Assembly: GCA_940337035.1 (NCBI GenBank)
Contig: OW679197.1
Span: forward strand, 58,363,903 to 58,427,902
From: Agriotes lineatus
Taxonomy: Eukaryota > Arthropoda > Insecta > Coleoptera > Elateridae
Length of the DNA stretch: 64,000 bases
Direction: 5' to 3'
Of this stretch, positions 26,613-38,898 are shown one piece after another (the stretch's first letter is position 1; every line of letters begins with the position of its first letter). The notes under the pieces were generated by a model. That model was given only the letters and a program-made list of their open reading frames with translations, searched no databases and was not told where the DNA came from. Position numbers and translations under genes: made by a program.

Positions 26613-27295
26613 CAGGGTTATTCATTATAAATTATCCACCCCTTATCATCGTTATTATTGCCTATAGAAAAAAAAGTTTTAAATAAAAGTTGTGTGGTTA
26701 TGACTGAATTTTGTTAAAATGCTATCAAAAGTACAGTAGTATGCAGATTTCAGGGGATACAAAAAAACAATATTTTTTAAATCGGACACCCTGTATAGTA
26801 TAACATTTTTGGAATGATCTTTTTGTCCTGATTTCAAAAATATACCCCTATACCGTTTTTGAGTTTAAAACGTCGAATATCTTAGTTAAACTAGTTACTG
26901 TAAATATTTAGTAAAATAATATATATCTTTTATGAGTTATTATTTATTTATATTTAAATATCCTAAATAAATCTGTGTTATATTTAATAATGTTAACGTT
27001 TTCATACTTACAGTACATAACTAGTTTAACTAAGATATTCGATGTTTAATAACTCAAAAAGGGTATACGGTAGGGTAACATATGGTATATTTTTGAAATC
27101 AGGAAAAAATATCTTCCAAAAACTGTATAATATACAGGGTATCCCACTTACAAAATATATAGTTCTTTGTATCTCCTGAAATCTGCACGCTACTGTACTT
27201 TTATAGTCATAACCACACAACTTTTATTTAAACTTTCTTTTTATAGGCAATAATAACGATGATAAGGAGTGAGTAATTAATAATGAATAACCTTG
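26613..27295. mobile_element. 683-bp foldback element with TA target site
   Basis: The termini read cagggttattcatt (from 26613) and aatgaataaccttg (to 27295), flanked on both sides by TA (26611-26612 and 27296-27297). Nearly the whole element is an inverted repeat. The left half pairs with the right half with moderate divergence, and the loop is the AT-rich centre near 26,930. An inner pair, accctgtatagtat near 26,790 and its counterpart near 27,130, resembles a second set of ends. TA duplication and CAGGG ends fit a non-autonomous Tc1/mariner-type element. There is no transposase. Confidence 0.75.
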
Positions 27296-27297
27296 TA

Positions 27298-27741
27298 CAA
27301 GGTTGAATTATAAAATATTATCATTGCGAAATAATAATAAAATGTGGTAATGAAAACACTGGAAGGAAGAACTCGAAGGACCACGATCCAAAATTAGTAC
27401 TTAGCCTATTATGGAAGAAATATTGACTTGATAACTTAAAAAGGAATTGCTGGAGTGGAGAAGAACACAATCCAGGTAATTATATCACCGAATTGAATTG
27501 TGCATGATTCAAACATTTACCATCCCAGTTATCTTTAAAATCGTGACAATATTGAAATTTGAGTAAGCCTTCAGCAAATAATTTAGGTTTTGCTTTCCCT
27601 TTGCTGTGTTTATTTAAGCCAGCTAATGCCAAGTTATATGCCTGCTAGAAGCCATTCGAATTGCAAACTGTAGATTGTGCCATCCAAGGAAATGGAATGG
27701 AAATTGGAAATCGCGTCAAAAGAACATTATCTCTAGAATGC
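27298..27741. other. Spacer before the LINE remnant
   Basis: AT-rich, no repeat partner seen. Its right end may already belong to the decayed LINE upstream of the recognisable coding part, since weakly coding-like sequence begins near 27,640, but I cannot show this. Confidence 0.4.
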
Positions 27742-28330
27742 ATACGGACCCAACGAGATGCAAATTAGTCATAGAAGAGAAATCCATGCAACTCCTGAAA
27801 TTTTGATATTTTCGAATAGAAATGCCGAGCTGCTACGAACTAGCACAAGAAGAAAGAAGCCAATTAACAGGGTAACGGTGACTTCAGGATGTCTGCGTGA
27901 CATCATTTGGAAAAACAAATATATGAGAATAGAAAGGAAGGTGGAAATCTACAAAACATGCATAAGAAAACACATAATGACATACAAAATAGAATCACCA
28001 TGGGAGACGCACAAGACGAAGCAAATGTTAATAATAGAGAAGGTGAGAATCTTAAGAATGATGGCAGGCAAAGCATTGAGTAAGAAGCAGGGAGGTTAGA
28101 GATATATGCAGAGGCGTTGTGCAATGGGGAAAACACTGAAAAACTAAAGTGCAACCACGTAAACATAAAGTTAAACTAGCATGAATAGCAATGGTAGGAA
28201 AGCCGTCCAATATTCGCCCACCAGGAATACTTTCATAAAGATGGATGAGCAGCTGCCAATTAAGCTCACTGGCTAATTATTACTTCGGTTGCAAAACAGA
28301 CGGACAGATCTATATCAAGAAGACGAATAA
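27742..28330 (+). pseudogene. Non-LTR retrotransposon (LINE) 3' coding remnant
   Basis: The frame at 27,758-28,099 contains GCLRDIIWKNKYM, then a KVEIYKTCI helix, MTY, and KVRILRMMAGKAL. This matches in order the post-reverse-transcriptase region of a widespread insect LINE type, where the family shows a (S/G)YLRD-IWKNK block, IYKTC.RP, TYA.ETR and TLR.I.G. The catalytic palm lies upstream in intact elements and is absent here. Downstream the homology continues through frameshifts and stops to about 28,310 (QNRRTDLYQEDE-like end). It then passes into an A/G-rich tail that becomes the adjacent minisatellite. The fragment is 5'-truncated and inactive. Confidence 0.7.
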
Positions 28331-30240
28331 GTTGTTACGTATTTAATAGGCCTCTACAAAAAAAAGAAGAAGTCGTTCTGTATGGTACTATTCTTCAATA
28401 CTGTTTCATCAAGAGGGAACAGTGTTTAACAAAACTATACAAAGAAGAAGAAGTCGTTATGTATCCTAATATTCTTCAATATCATTTCATTAAGAGGAAC
28501 ACGTATTTTATAAGCTTATACAAAGAAGAAGGAGAAGTCGTTGTGTGTCTCACTATATTTTCAATATCGTGTCATCAAGAGAAAACAGTATTTAATAAAT
28601 CTATACAAATAAGAAGAAGAAGTCGTTATGTACAAAGAAGAAGGTTAACAAATATATACAAAGAAGGAGACGAGGAAGTAGTTGTGTATCTTACTATTCT
28701 TGATTACCGTTTAATTAAGAGCAAACCATATTTAATATGTCTCCAGAAAGAAGAAGTTGTTCTGTATCCTATTATTCTTCAATAGAGTTTCATCAACAGG
28801 AAACAGTACTACAACAAAACTATACAAAGAAGAAGAAACTGTTATGTATCCTTCAATTCTTCAATATCATTCCATTGAGAGGAACGCGTATTTTATAAGA
28901 AGGAGAGGTCGTTGTGTGTCTTACTTTATTTTCAATATCGTGTCATCAAGAGAAAACAGTATTTAATAAATCTTTACAAAGAAGAAGAAGTCGTTATGTA
29001 TCTTACTGTTTTTGATTAGTGTTTCATTAAGAGTAAACCATATTTAATATGTCTCTACAAAGAAGAAGAAATTCTGTATCCTATTATTCTTCAATGCCGT
29101 TTTATCAAGAGGAAACAGTATTTAACAAAACTCTACAAAGAAGAAGAAGCTGTTATGTATCCTACTATTCTTCAATATCATTCCATTAAGCGGAATCCGT
29201 ATTTTATACGCCTGTACAAAGAAGGAAAAGTCGCTGTGTATCGTAATACTTTTCAATATCGTGTCATAAAGAGGAAACAGTATTTAACAAAACCATACAT
29301 AAAAGAATTCTATATCATTTAATTAACTGTATTAAATAGGTCTCTATAAAAAGATGAAATCGTTCTGTATCTTACTGTTATTCAATACCGTTACATCAAG
29401 AGGGAACAGTATTTAACAAAACTATATGAAGAAGTCGTTAGGTATCTTACTATTCTTGATTACCGTTTCATTAAGGGGAAACGGTATTTAATATGCCTAT
29501 ACAAAAAATAAGGAACAGTCTTTGTGTATCTTACTATTTTTCAATATCGTGTCATCAAGAGGAAACAGTATTTAACAAAACTGTACAAAGAAAAAGCCGT
29601 TATGTATCCTACTATTCTAGAAAACCAAATGATTAGGAGGAAGCGGTACTTAATAGGCCTATATAAAGAAGAAGGAGCACTTCTTTTGTATATTACTATT
29701 TTTCAATACCGTTACATCAAGAGGAAACAGTATTTAAAAAAGTATAAGAAGAAGAAGTCGTTACGTATCTTACTATTCTTGATTACCGTGTCATTAAGGG
29801 GAAACGGTATTTAATATGCCTATACAAAGAAGAAGGAGCACTCATTTTGTAGATTACTATTTTTCAATATCATGTCAAGAGGAAACAGTATTTAACAAAT
29901 CTATACAAAGAAGAAGAACTCGTTATGTATCTTATTAGTCTTCCATACCGTTTCATTAAGAGGAAACCGTATTTATTAGGTCTCTATAAAAAAGAAAAAG
30001 TGGCTGTGTGTCTTACTATTCTTCAATACCGTTTCATCAAGAAGAAGAAACAGTATTTAACAAATTTATAAAAAGAAGGAGCAGAAGTTGTTATGTATGT
30101 TGCTATTCTTCCATTCCGTTTCATTAAGAGGAAACCGTATTTAACAAATCTATTCAAAGAAGAAGAGTAAGTTGTTATGTATTTTACTGGTCTTAAACAT
30201 CGTTACATCACCAGGAAACCGTATTTTTCCATTTTTCCAG
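28331..30240 (+). repeat. GA-rich minisatellite, ~75-95-bp units, downstream of LINE tail
   Basis: The unit order is tacaaagaagaagaagtcgt, tatgtatcctactattcttc, aataccgtttcatcaagagg, aaacagtatttaac, repeated roughly 22 times with unit length mostly 75-95 bp. A longer-range similarity (the tgtgtgtcttac/ttcaatatcgtgtcatc variant at about 28.5, 28.9 and 29.2 kb) suggests higher-order structure. Translation gives a recurring IKRKQYLTNLYKEE-like string in several frames, but start codons, stops and frame changes are scattered. I read it as non-coding. The first unit is continuous with the LINE 3' tail. Confidence 0.85.
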
Positions 30241-33025
30241 AAGGTTGTAAATCTAGTTCCTATCGGAGCTTTCTTACTATATACATTTCAAATCGAAGAT
30301 TCAAAACTGAGTATTTCAGGATACCTATTTAAATAGTTAATTCTGAATTTTAAGATAGAGTCAATATTTTTTAGCTGTATTACAACTTAATTAAATCAGA
30401 AAGAGTAACACATTTCCTTTTTGTTACAGGTGAGTGCGATGATGGCATATGAGCGTAACGAAAAAGGTAGAGCTTTAGTTATATTTATTGCATGTATCTC
30501 CATGACGGATACAAAATTGACACATTGCTTTATGGGTATGCTGTACACTCAAGTTTTGATTTAAAATTAAAAATGTTATGAAGTTCTTCTCAAAAAATGT
30601 ATCCTTTAGAAAGTTCCTTTGCCACTTTGTGCTTGGAATATTTACGGAAATTAATATAGTCATTTATATCAGTTTCTAAAAAATGAATTGTGATGCTCTT
30701 TAGTCTGCTATTGAGAAGTCGTGACTTGACAACTTAATGTTCCAAAAAAGAGCTTTGCAGAATCTGGAGTCATTGGTATTGGGTTTTCTTGGAAGTTATT
30801 ACAGTTTTCGGTTACCCTTCAATAGTTCCGGAGGTATTTCAGGCTCTAAGTGCGGAGCTTCTTAAAAGTCACGCTAATAAAAATATCCGTAGGTTCACTT
30901 ACCGTGAGAAAATACTTGCAAAACTTTGACTAATTGCACCGGAGTTTTGGAAACGCCCGATTGCACAAAGCGCAGGATTTTTGAACAACAGGTGCAGCCG
31001 ATCCTTTGTCGGTTAGCCGCGCTTTTGATTGAAATTCTGGCATTCCCCGAGCTGCGTATGCACACGAGCATAGCAATATTTAATGCGTTTCGAGAATTAT
31101 TCGCCGGATATCTTTCGAAAATGAATTTGCTTGTTCATAACCGCAGTCATTCCTTCAGTCTTAACTTATCGAGCGGCCGCCAGGATTAATAGCGAAACAT
31201 TTTCGCTGAAACCTCTTCTTTTTGCCTTACATTCCGACGCATTACTTGGTTGGTGCCTGAAACTCGGTGTAAAGTGAAGGTGTTGGTACAGGTTGCCGAC
31301 AGCCCTATTTTATGGCGATAATTAGGGGGAATGTAACCGATGCATCCCTGCCTCGGAGCCGCGGACTTTAGTTTATGTCTTGTTTCAGCCAAAGCCTCGC
31401 CGTGTTACGGAGAGCCCCGAGCCGGTCATTATTTATTAACAAATGTTGAATTATTACTTATGGGTGCATATTTTCAAGAACGGAGGAAGTTGTAATTTCA
31501 GCAACCCAAGAGTAGGCTCACGGGCCGGGGTTGCGCGAAGTTGCTCCTTCTGCCGTGCCATCTGACGCCCAACAACGTAATTACAAGACAGGATATACAA
31601 AACCCTACGATTACTTACGAATACTTCGCAACTAGTCTACTTCAAGGGTACGGAACGATATATTTTGAAAGGATATTACGTACACGTACACTTTTCCATG
31701 ACTAAAAATATGCTGCTGTAAACAACGCGATCTAGTAAACTGCTATCAGACGGAGTCAATCTTTTTGTCCCTTGGTTTCACAATATTGGCTAAAATTAGT
31801 TCTAAATGCGACTATCGAAGATGGTTAAAAGGCGATAAGTTGCAACTACAGAGCCGAAACGTATTACAAATTTGTAAAAATTAATGAAATTAAAGAAAGA
31901 AGGGCCGAAAACAAATCTTTGAATGATAAAAACCGGTGCAGTAGAAATTGAACACCAACTATACAAAGAAGTTCTTCTTTTGCAATCATAAACGGACCTA
32001 AAATAAATATGAAAAAAACATATACTTGTGGGTTTCAAAAACGATGTTACTGCCCAGTTGTATTTTCCGTTGTGCTTTTGACAATTTCCATGGCCAATCT
32101 TGATTTTTCTCGATCTGGCCATTCAATTTTTGCTGCAGTCCTGACAGCACTGCTCGTCGCCTTGCATAATGGTCTAAGGGAGATTATTGCCATTAGCAGC
32201 ACACTCTCTCATTAGATGAGGCCGATAACGTCCTTGGCTTCCTCCGAGGGGCGCGGAGTGTAGGGTTGCAAAAAGAAGGCAAGAGTTAGGACGGGACACG
32301 GTTACATACCAAGTCGCGCTGATGGCACCATCTCGGCTCGTATATCGTGGAAGTGTGGAAATTAACAGCTGCCTGCTGTAATAAGATATTGTATACTCTG
32401 CCTGCTAAGATCTTAGGTGCTATATAGTAAAGAAAACACGTTTATTTAGCTCTGCAGGCAGTTGGCCTGGCGAAAAATGCTAGATTTATAACGTCGATCT
32501 CCGGAAACGTCGAAGTATTCCGATTTTCCTATTTGTACTTATTAACAGCGAGCTTGGGATTCCGCGTCCGCTGAAACACAACCATGGATTTGCACCGGTG
32601 CATTTGAATCACTTTCCAGTGAAACTGATGCTGTTGTTGAGCAAATACAATCGGAGTATCTTAGGGCGATTGTCTGCTATATCTCGTTAAAATCAGCAGT
32701 AATATTTGATATATTTTCAAACTTCTCATAAATCTTTAGACTACATTTTTTATAAAACTTATATACTTCTTACGGCTTTTATATAATCAAATTCCTTGAA
32801 ATTTGCAGTAGGAATTCTTTTAAATTGAATTTTTTCTAACAATGAACGTTCTTGTTTAGATTATAACCTTTTTTGTGTTGAAACAACGATGGCGATTCAT
32901 TAACACAGCTTTACAGATTTAATCAACATGTGTAAAGGAAATGGAAGCGTTCTAGTATTCAAATCTGATCCTGCTAATATATCCTGCAATTTATATATCG
33001 ATTAATCAGTAGATAAGTGCCTTAG
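30241..33025. other. Single-copy DNA with a GC-rich centre
   Basis: 30,241-30,900 is AT-rich. About 30,930-31,600 is GC-richer with CpG, including a gcggccgc near 31,170, and has frames of up to 87 codons that resemble nothing known. 31,600-33,025 is intermediate. No RNA gene or transposon protein was found. Confidence 0.5.
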
Positions 33026-33692
33026 TAAGGTGTAAATAATAAAAAATATTTGACTTAGAAGCTGATATTTTAGGAATCGCTCCTGCTTGTTCTTAAAGTA
33101 ATCAATCAAATTAATTAATATACAGGGTATTTTCCGAATCGATTTTTGAAAATGGCCAAGAGTAAACTACCTTTATTAGAAGAGATAGCAAAAAAAAGTA
33201 TTGAGAAAAGTTGTTTACAATTCAGAGTGATGGTAGACTCTAAATTGTCAGACAAATCGGCCTACTTTGATTTTTTTTAAATTTTTGAATTTTTTATACC
33301 AACATACCTTTTATCGTAGCTGTAGGAGGCATTTCATTATTTTTTTAACATCTTAATTTATGAACCAGTTAGAGTGCCTCCTACAGCCACGATAAAAAGT
33401 ATGTTGGTATGTATACAAAATAAAAATAAAAAATCAAAGTTGGCCGATTTGTCTAAAAATTGAGAGTCTACCATAATTCTTAATTCTAAACAAGTTTTCT
33501 TAATACTTTTCTTTATTACCTCTTCTAATAAAGGTAGTTTACTCTTGGCCATTTTTCAAAAATTGATTCGGAAAACACCCTGTACATTAATTAATTTGAT
33601 TGATTTTCCCAAAATCTTGGTTTGAGAACAAGAAGAAGCGATTGCTAGAATATCAGTTTCTAAGTCGAATATTTTTTATTATTTACACCTTA
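33026..33692. repeat. 667-bp near-symmetrical inverted repeat
   Basis: The left arm starts taaggtgtaaat at 33026; the complement ends at 33692. Pairing continues inward through the nested TA-flanked element to a short loop near 33,330-33,360. Arms of about 300 bp differ by scattered substitutions and a few small indels. The arrangement could form a cruciform or a long RNA hairpin if transcribed. Confidence 0.8.
33123..33582. mobile_element. 460-bp foldback element with CAGGGT ends
   Basis: The ends read cagggtattttcc (33123) and ggaaaacaccctg (33582), flanked by TA at 33121-33122 and 33583-33584. The body is an inverted repeat with arms of about 210 bp. The inner arms end at gtaggaggcat and gtgcctcctac. 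It is non-coding. End sequence and TA duplication match the 26.6-kb and 40.9-kb elements at the tips, suggesting related transposition machinery. Confidence 0.7.
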
Positions 33693-36044
33693 TATGAACT
33701 CAATCCGCGACACACTGTATGAAGAAATTACATTCCCAGGTCTTCAGTGCGATAAAAAAGAGTGAAGTAAACTAAAAAAAATTGATATTGGGTGCATATG
33801 TATTTTAATGAGTGTAGATATAGTTAGAGTTGCCGTGCCATTTTTAAAGCGCATGTAATATGTATAATGTAAATAGACTGCAAGGAAAATTATAATTATA
33901 TACTCATTATGGCAAAATGTAATAGTTAGAGTGATTTAACATTTCCAATAGACAGTTTCGAATGTGTATTTCCGTTAATTATTATGAGATATCTAAATAT
34001 TTGTGGCGATGTAAACATTGTATGTATGAAATGTGCCCGTTAAGTGAAGGTGCTCTATAAATAGCAAATTTACTACCGCATACACATTAGTTACTAAGAT
34101 TCGTTATGAAATAAATGATAACAAATTTACTTGCAATAATTTATAAGTGTACTGGTCTGGATTTCAATGACGTTACGTAGCAAACACTAATAATAGAAGA
34201 TCGCCGGGCAGCAGTCTCAGACACCATATAGTTATGGCTTGGAAAGCGATCTTTTGGTGAAGTGTTGAAGATCATACCGGTATTCAACCTTAGAAACCAA
34301 GTTTATGGCTTGGAAGACATACCTTTTGGTGTTAAGTGAGTAACATCTTCAAGATTAATATTGGTGTATTACTTAAAATCTATTGTTTTTCCTTATATCG
34401 TGTGTTTAAAAAAAACTCATTCGCAACATGCCATCACCAAATTGAAGTTTTCCATAACTTCATATATACCCACTAAAGCAAATGAACTAACATAAGTCAG
34501 AGAGAACTAAATTACATATTGATCTTGAACTAATTCTTAAAGATATAAAAAACACTAAATAAAAACAATTTTTATTGACTGCCATGATTAATACACTCGT
34601 TGTTGTTGTGCAAATGCCATCTTATTTCCCTTTTCGCCTGATACAAGTAAACTTAATGCAGTGTAAACTTCTGCCTGACGCAGTGACAGATATTTTAATA
34701 AACAAAATGCAATCTGACATTTACCTACAGACTTAGGTTAAGACATGACTAGATTTTCTATCTTTCTTTCCAAGGCCTACCCCAAATGAGTTGTTTTTTT
34801 TTTGGAACACACGATATAAAACATTTTTACATAGCTCAAACAAATGCACAATGCACCTGATAATCTAGTAATATATGATAATTAATAGTTCAAAATACAT
34901 AAATAAATATTTTGCAAAGATCGTTGCAATTAGTTCATTCGTTCTGTAAATAAATTCTGCGAAGGTGTTGTGAAAGGTGGCCTAGAGCGTACCGACTAGG
35001 GTGCTAAGTTGCGATTGAAGCACATTCTTGCTAATAATACCATGAATTGAATCTGAAGTCTGGCACCAGTTTTAACCAAACGTTTGAATAACGAAGTTTA
35101 ATTAATGTTTTAACATAAGAGTAGGTTTAACTGAAATTTTTGTGCAGTTTTATATACAGAATTAAAAACACTAAAAAAATATAGACATTAACGTTTTTGA
35201 CTTACGATATAAAAAAATCATTTCAAGTTTGAAAGAAACCACGATTTGCAACGGCTATTTTAGCTTCAAAATGAAGTTCTAATTGAAAAATTGTTTGCAG
35301 CGAAATGGCATCTTCAACATCAATGGCAAACGCGTTCGCATATCTTTATTTTAACTATCACCTATTTGTGTTTTACGTACATTAAATAATGACAGCTGGC
35401 GAACACTAATTTTGCCTTACTGTAGCAGCACTTTAATGTCTGATTTCATACAGTTCAATACAACCAGTACTATTATACTACTCAGTGCACATTTGCAGCA
35501 GAAGAAAGTCATTTGTAAGCAGATTGATTAGATCTCAAATTTCATTATGTACCTACAGCTAAAAATTGGGTTAGCAGCAGCAAACATTCTGATACATTTT
35601 GTGATTTCACTAAGTTTTGTTGCGCGCAAGTGTACCTCAGTTTGATACTTGTCACACTTAATCTTAGAAGGATAGCCTCGCGTATGGATAATTATTATCA
35701 TTTATTTTCATATGGGGCTCGTGGTAATTTTTCTTTATAATAAATTAATATATTTATTTTCCATTTATAAGGTAAAAGAGACAATAGATCATGGATGGAT
35801 GGATGGATAATATTTGTTGTTTGTATTTGTGATCGGACGCGTATAAAGCAGCCCATAACGCCCAAGAGCGTTCTTATAATGAGCAGCCGTAATTATAACG
35901 CCCGCTGTTTACGTCCTAGAGCGTTATTAACTGATTTTCAAGCTATTAAATTTATTTACGTGTGTAAAACGTTAGCTGCATCATGGAAATTACTTGATGT
36001 TTCTGACTTTCGGGCACAACCATCTGTTTAATTCCTTTGGTATA
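33693..36044. other. Single-copy AT-rich DNA containing one MITE
   Basis: Apart from the element at 34,398-34,814, there is a short imperfect duplication (tatggcttggaa near 34,233 and 34,305, each followed by ccttttggtg or tcttttggtg). No coding region was recognised. Confidence 0.5.
34398..34814. mobile_element. 417-bp MITE with TCGTGTGTT ends
   Basis: The left end tcgtgtgtt plus an A-rich run plus actcatt is mirrored at the right end by aatgagtt plus a T-rich run plus aacacacga. TA lies on both sides (34396-34397 and 34815-34816), possibly TATA. Terminal inverted repeats are about 28 bp with small indels in the homopolymer. The interior has no coding capacity. It fits a TA-targeting non-autonomous DNA transposon. 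Confidence 0.6.
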
Positions 36045-37065
36045 CAGTGTGGAAATAAAGTAACTTCATTAACTTCGTTGATATTCATTTTATGAAAAAA
36101 TCGCGAAGGGGTGTAGCGATTTTGACCACAGGGAATATTTTCAGTTGATTTTTAGTTTCTTATGTAATTTGTTTTTCATGATATGACGTCATCGACTTCT
36201 TTTTAAATAACAACCTATATTTTTTATTATTGATTTCGGTAGTACTTTTTATTCCGTTTCCAACCGTATAAAATTTTCTATATGTTCCATTTGAGAGAAA
36301 TCGAGAAAAATTATCTTAAGCTTTAAATATTAAAAACCAATGAAATGATCAAAATAAATCCAGTTACCGGTGGATAAAACAAAAAAAGAAGTTCTAGACC
36401 ACCCACCGTGGCAATTGTAGCCAGTGTGTGCTGTTTGTTTGTGATTTTGTTTGTTTGTTAATTAACGTCCCCTGAAGATGGCATAAGCCGAAAACGTTCG
36501 GGAATTTGAAAAAAAAAATAAGTTGATCAAGAATCAATAACAAAAGATGAGTTATATGTCAGAATTAAACAATTTCTAACTGTCATAGCAAAATAAGCTT
36601 CCTTTACTTTTTCTAAATTAGAATTTACCTTCAGCAAACTATTTTATTAATAAAAATGGCACAATTGAGCGAGACAGTCATCGTCATTATTAACTTTGAA
36701 TGGAGTTGATAATAAATTTCTAGTTGTATTTTTCAATTGTTTTTTAAATTTCAATGAAAACGAATGCGCCGTCAATGATTTTCAGTCAAACGTAGGTAAC
36801 TAGATTTATTTTGCTCATTTCATATTGAAAATTGTATATCATTGAAAACAACATAGAAAGTACTACCAAAATCAATAATAAAAATACAGGTCGTCATTTA
36901 AATAAAGTCGATGACGTCATAACTTTTCAAACAAATGGCGAAGCAACATAAAGGTGCTGGTAGTGTTTGTCCTATAATTAAAGTCGCTATATCCCTCAAG
37001 ATTTTTTCATAAAAACTAATATTAACAAAGTTAATGGATTTATCCGCTACTTTATTTCCACACTG
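36045..37065. mobile_element. 1,021-bp foldback element with CAGTGTGG ends
   Basis: The ends are cagtgtggaaataaagta (36045) and its complement finishing at 37065, flanked by TA (36043-36044 and 37066-37067). Inverted arms of about 330 bp are diverged and share blocks such as atgacgtcatcgact and ttattattgattt. CAGT ends with TA duplication are typical of Tc1/mariner elements. There is no transposase. The centre holds an extra, non-palindromic segment at about 36,390-36,520, which looks inserted. Confidence 0.7.
36390..36520 (+). ncRNA. Inserted retro-like segment with hammerhead-like half core
   Basis: This segment interrupts the symmetry of the surrounding foldback. It contains ctgaaga (36472-36478), a 3-bp GGC/GCC stem with ATAA loop, then gaaaac (36490-36495) and cgttcggg, followed by an A-rich run (36,508-36,520). 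The spacing resembles the CUGAUGA / stem II / GAAA part of hammerhead ribozymes reported in Penelope-like elements. The first box is CUGAAGA, not CUGAUGA, and I cannot identify a stem III with cleavage site, so ribozyme activity is not supported. The 3' A-run suggests retroposition. Confidence 0.25.
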
Positions 37066-37545
37066 TATAAATAGCTGTATTGGCTCAAAGCAAACATCCT
37101 ATTGCTTAAAATAGTGTGTTTTTCTCCAACCACACGAATAAGACGCCATATTGTCGAATAATTTTGTATAAAAAGTAAGTCATTAAGGATGTTCACAAAT
37201 TACCTTGGCAACTGTACACTTTTCGATTCATATTTGAACTAGTACAAAAATGGAAGGGTTTTACATGGTAAATTTTAAATAAAAAGCAAACGCTTCGTCA
37301 ATATTCGGCAGTCGCCGTCGTTGTTGTTTATTTTTCCCGTACAGTGAGTGTTTATTTGGGCCATGACAATTCTACAATATAACCTACAATGTTTGATTCT
37401 AAATAGTAAGTCATATTACCGAATTTATGAGTAGTTGGAGAAAAAATAGTATGTTTCATTCGTGCAAAAAATGCGTTTTCGGGACGCGTAAGACTCGCCG
37501 GACGACGCGCATCTGTCTTACTTGTCCCGAAATCATGAATTTTTT

Positions 37546-37669
37546 ACTTCCTTTTACCGTAAAGGAAGTATTGGATTCACCCCAAAAATTCGAAATTGAG
37601 TTTTCAACAGATCTTCACGTTTTAGAGTCCCCTGATCCCAAAAAACATATTTTTTTTCATTGGTCTGTG

Positions 37670-37704
<35 letters not shown>

Positions 37705-38224
37705 GTGTCTGTCTGTCTGTGTGTCTGTGAACAGAATATCTCAAAAACGAAAAGAGGTATGGCGTTGAAACTTCATATATAAGTTTTGTGTACTATGTAG
37801 ATGAGACAGCAAGCTTTTTAAAAAAATCGCATAACCGGAAGTAGGTGTTTACTCTTGTGATTTTTTAGTTTTTTTCGATTTTTTCAAAAACGGCTCTAAC
37901 GATTTTTTTCAGACTTAACATTTTTATTACATTTTTAATGTGCATTAACGTGAGATAGGTGATTTTCCAGTTGAATACTTCTAAAGTGGGTTTCTTTTGT
38001 TTTTTTTTCTATTTTTTTTATTAACTCCTATTTTAAATAGAACACCCGGTATATTATTACATTTTTGAATTCTGCTTAAGATTTTAGAGAAAATTTGTCT
38101 GTTCAACTAACGCTCTATTTTGTACCGTTTTTGTAGAATTCGTAATTTTTGAAAATTTTTGACAAATGCTTAAAAATTAAAAATTAAATATTTAACTAAT
38201 TATAAGATCACTGTAAAAGGAAGT
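37546..38224. mobile_element. 679-bp element with ACTTCCTTTTAC ends and a TCTG microsatellite
   Basis: The termini acttccttttaccgt (37546) and actgtaaaaggaagt (38224) are inverted repeats. The left end also forms a local palindrome with gtaaaggaagt immediately inside. The interior holds a (TCTG)n tract and AT-rich sequence including aaaaacggctct. Non-coding. No clear target duplication was seen. Probably a non-autonomous DNA element that carries its own microsatellite. Confidence 0.5.
37662..37730 (+). repeat. TCTG microsatellite with TGTG interruptions
   Basis: About 69 bp of tctg/tgtc repeats interrupted by three tgtgtg units. It lies inside the 37.5-kb element, so it may be a feature of the whole element family rather than of this locus. 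Confidence 0.9.
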
Positions 38225-38346
38225 TGTGTGAGTGTATCACACCAGATTTTTGTACTAATGAAACAAATTACTATTTTCTTTGGAATTCGATTTCGTGTAA
38301 GTCAGTAGAGGTATTATTCGTCTTTCCTGTATTTTCTAAATATATA

Positions 38347-38896
38347 CAGCGTCCGTCATAAATTTGAACACTTATTGAAAAAAATATCAAATTATTCTTA
38401 AAATTCTATTCTTGATAAAAATGCTCGAATCTTTTCAAACTAAGAATGCACTTGCCAACATTAAAATATTTTTTAGAACTAACTTTGGTTAACGTAATAC
38501 TCTGGTTGCTAAGTGAGCGAAACTCAAGTTCGACAGTATATCCTTATCGTATCTGATAATAAGTTAATTTTGAAGTATATTATTTTCCATAATACACAGG
38601 GTGGTAAGAAAAAATAGTAAAATCAGTGTAGATTTTACCGGAGTAGGTGACTGTAAATTCGTATTTAACTTTTTCAAATATAGTTTTTGTGAATTTTAAA
38701 AAATAAGGTCATTTATTATTGGGCTATTTACAAATTCTTGAACTTCCCTCGTATTAGAAACGAGATATTTAAGTTTTGGAAGTGCATTTTGTGTTTGAGA
38801 ATGTTAAATTTTTGTTATGAGGAATAAAATTTTCGAATAAATAAATAATAAACATTTTGCCATATTATGATGTGTCCAAATTTGTAACGGACACTG
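38347..38896. mobile_element. 550-bp non-autonomous Tc1/mariner-type element
   Basis: The ends cagcgtccgt (38347) and acggacactg (38896) are flanked by TA at 38345-38346 and 38897-38898. Terminal inverted repeats extend about 28 bp through the aaatttg and cac blocks with a few mismatches. CAGNGTCC ends and TA duplication are typical of the superfamily. The interior is AT-rich and non-coding, with a tacacaggg-like motif near 38,595 that may be a relic of another end. Confidence 0.65.
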
Positions 38897-38898
38897 TA

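Noticed and set aside
28459..29814. Repeated 27-31-residue IKRKQYL..LYKEE-like peptide
   Set aside because: Frames shift between units and stops are scattered; the conserved order is explained by the DNA minisatellite.
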